A stretch of DNA of 5,333 bases from Minisyncoccota bacterium (GTDB lineage: Bacteria; Patescibacteriota; Minisyncoccia; UBA6257; HR35), in contig JAPYWP010000042.1 of NCBI GenBank assembly GCA_028276315.1, positions 1 to 5,333 of the forward strand, given 5' to 3'. A program made the translations under genes and the position numbers. Numbering within the stretch: the first letter of the stretch is position 1; each line of letters opens with the position of its first letter. This document shows, one piece after another, positions 4,799-5,333 of this stretch. The notes below the pieces were generated by a model, which saw nothing but the letters and a program-made list of their open reading frames with translations, was not told the origin of the DNA and did not search any database.

Positions 4799-4870
4799 AG
4801 CCAGCGGTGGGATTTGAACCCACGACCTGACGCTTACAAGGCGTCTGCTCTACCACTGAGCTACGCTGGC
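4799..4870 (-). tRNA. tRNA-Thr (anticodon UGU)
   Basis: The 72 nt fold into a complete cloverleaf: acceptor GCCAGCG/CGCTGGC, D stem GCTC/GAGC, anticodon stem GACGC/GCGTC with loop CTTGTAA (anticodon TGT), 5-nt variable region, T stem GTGGG/CCCAC with loop TTCAAAT, discriminator T. CCA is not encoded and must be added. The rplW start codon follows after only 2 nt, so the tRNA serves as the 5' part of the rplW transcript. Confidence 0.97.
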
Positions 4871-4880
4871 AGATTTATTA

Positions 4881-4889
4881 ATTATAACA
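4881..4889 (-). promoter_or_regulatory. Extended -10 promoter of tRNA-Thr-rplW
   Basis: The minus strand reads TGTTATAAT, a perfect extended -10 box, with its end 10 nt before the first base of the tRNA. This predicts a leader of only about 3-5 nt before the tRNA. No good -35 box is seen 17 bp upstream, where the CGGAT repeat lies (4891-4929). The box falls within the last codons of the broken toxin frame. Confidence 0.7.
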
Positions 4890-4890
4890 C

Positions 4891-4929
4891 CACGGATAAA
4901 TGCGGATTTTGGAACGGATTATAACGGAT
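4891..4929. repeat. Short CGGAT-family array
   Basis: Four units ending in CGGAT (at 4897, 4907, 4919 and 4929) are spaced 10, 12 and 10 bp. It is the same family and orientation as the large array at 5121-5316. It lies inside the broken toxin frame and directly upstream of the tRNA promoter. Confidence 0.85.
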
Positions 4930-5002
4930 TTATAAAGAAACTGCTCGGTCAGTCCCCCCTCTTTTTTAGCTAAATTCACAACTACTGAAGCATCTATAAC
5001 AA

Positions 5003-5104
5003 TCATAATTTTTCTCTGAAAGATCTAATTATCTCAATTCCTTTCCACTTTTTTAATGCTTTAGCATTTCTTTCTCGCCAGACCTTCATTCTTTTAATAG
5101 CCAT
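5003..5104 (-). CDS. Short antitoxin-like ORF of the broken vapBC locus
   Basis: Thirty-three codons, from ATG 5104 to TGA 5003, encode a very basic peptide (MAIKRMKVWRERNAKALKKW at its start). An RxxW(E/R)xR-like segment is reminiscent of the C-terminal part of the antitoxin at 2309-2509 (RAEWEKRFKKLLK), about half its length. The ATG is supported by a TGGTATAAT box 6 nt upstream, and the start region matches the intact vapB start at 22 of 24 bases (5099-5122 against 2504-2527). The TGA overlaps the start of the truncated toxin. It may be a naturally small antitoxin, one shortened by internal deletion, or an orphan still able to bind other VapC toxins. Expression is uncertain because its -35 region has been replaced by repeats. 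Confidence 0.6.
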   Translation of the reverse strand: MAIKRMKVWRERNAKALKKWKGIEIIRSFREKL

Positions 5105-5110
5105 AATTTA

Positions 5111-5119
5111 ATTATACCA
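5111..5119 (-). promoter_or_regulatory. Truncated promoter of the broken vapBC locus
   Basis: The minus strand reads TGGTATAAT, 6 nt before the ATG at 5104, the same geometry as the two intact toxin-antitoxin promoters. Similarity to the vapBC promoter stops at 5122/5123, where CGCGGAT repeats begin; at the -35 position there is TCCGGG instead of TTGTTT. The promoter may be weak. Confidence 0.6.
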
Positions 5120-5120
5120 T

Positions 5121-5316
5121 AACCGCGGATAAACCCGGATACAACGCAGATGAATGCGGATAAAAAAATACGCTGATTAACGCGGATTTAATAAAACGCG
5201 GATTTTAACGCGGATAGACGCAGATAAAAATGCGCGGATGAACGCGGATAACACCGCTGATGAACGCTGATACAACGCTGATAAACGCGGATAATAAAAC
5301 GCGGATTAACGCGGAT
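5121..5316. repeat. Large CGCGGAT array, 17 units
   Basis: Seventeen units end in GGAT, CAGAT or CTGAT with the core aCGCGGAT. Successive unit lengths are 10, 10, 11, 10, 16, 10, 16, 12, 10, 14, 10, 12, 10, 11, 10, 14 and 10 bp, so most steps are about one DNA helical turn. No ORF or RNA gene is visible in it. From memory, similar gcggat/gcagat intergenic repeats occur in genomes of several bacterial phyla; I cannot check this here. Confidence 0.92.
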
Positions 5317-5333
5317 TATTAAAGTTCGATTGG

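Larger units (their letters stand above)
4878..5006 (-). pseudogene. Truncated VapC-type PIN toxin
   Basis: The frame starts at ATG 5006 with MIVIDASVVVNLAKKEGG, a typical PIN toxin N-terminus including the first catalytic Asp (D5). After about residue 26 it runs into CGGAT repeat DNA (4891-4929), giving an unrelated tail (IIRSKIRIYPWCYN) and a stop at 4878, 42 residues in all against about 120-140 for a full toxin. The other three acidic residues are missing, so it cannot be an active nuclease. Its start overlaps the stop of the preceding antitoxin-like ORF as ATGA, the usual vapBC layout. The end of the frame overlaps the tRNA promoter. I read it as a decayed toxin whose body was lost next to the repeat. 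Confidence 0.75.

Noticed and set aside
4797..4856. N-terminal extension of L23 starting at 4856
   Set aside because: The extension is a translation of the tRNA-Thr gene (peptide GSNPTAGS is a typical tRNA artefact). L23 homology begins at the ATG at 4796.
4799..4870. tRNA-Val (UAC) reading of the tRNA
   Set aside because: TAC does not occupy the anticodon: the 7-nt loop CTTGTAA, closed by GACGC/GCGTC, puts TGT at positions 34-36, so it is Thr.
5121..5316. CRISPR array
   Set aside because: The units are about 10 bp, degenerate and without unique 30-nt spacers. There are no cas genes nearby.

Overview
The window looks like a piece of an ultra-small, AT-rich bacterium of the Candidate Phyla Radiation (Patescibacteria, probably near the Parcubacteria). 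The grounds are indirect. They are a large secreted protein built on GNVGIGTTxP repeats with a second, smaller relative, tightly packed genes with almost no Shine-Dalgarno sequences, several toxin-antitoxin modules, and short intergenic repeats. TGA is used as a stop, so the code appears standard (table 11) and not the UGA-glycine code of Gracilibacteria and SR1. Every gene seen lies on the minus strand, so it is easiest to read from right to left.

Positions 4871-5333 hold no intact large gene. There is a 17-unit array of a CGCGGAT-type repeat (5121-5316), mostly at 10-11 bp spacing, and a shorter one at 4891-4929. Between them lies a damaged vapBC-like toxin-antitoxin locus: a 33-codon antitoxin-like ORF followed by the first part of a PIN toxin whose reading frame runs into the repeat. 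Next come tRNA-Thr(UGU) (4799-4870) and a compact row of three genes. Ribosomal protein L23 starts 2 nt after the tRNA, a small membrane-anchored repeat protein overlaps L23 by ATGA, and the membrane protease HtpX starts 1 nt after that gene's stop.

Positions 1738-3275 hold two intact toxin-antitoxin pairs, RelB/RelE-like (2638-3133) and VapBC (1954-2509). Each starts from a nearly identical promoter: TTGTTT, 17 bp, TGnTATAAT, then exactly 6 nt to the ATG. This geometry predicts leaderless mRNAs. An array of GAGTT repeats with a shared 25-bp header fills each of the three boundaries between transcription units (1846-1918, 2568-2631, 3177-3232).

Positions 1-1737 are the first 579 codons of a large secreted GNVGIGTT-repeat protein that leaves the window without a stop. 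Its leader has a near-consensus sigma-70-type promoter and a terminator-like hairpin just before the start codon. GC-rich sequence cores recur at DNA level inside this gene.

The most interesting reading is that toxin-antitoxin modules here behave like small cassettes with one shared promoter type and repeat arrays at their borders. The third module appears to have been eroded from both sides by a second repeat family. This is inference from one window.
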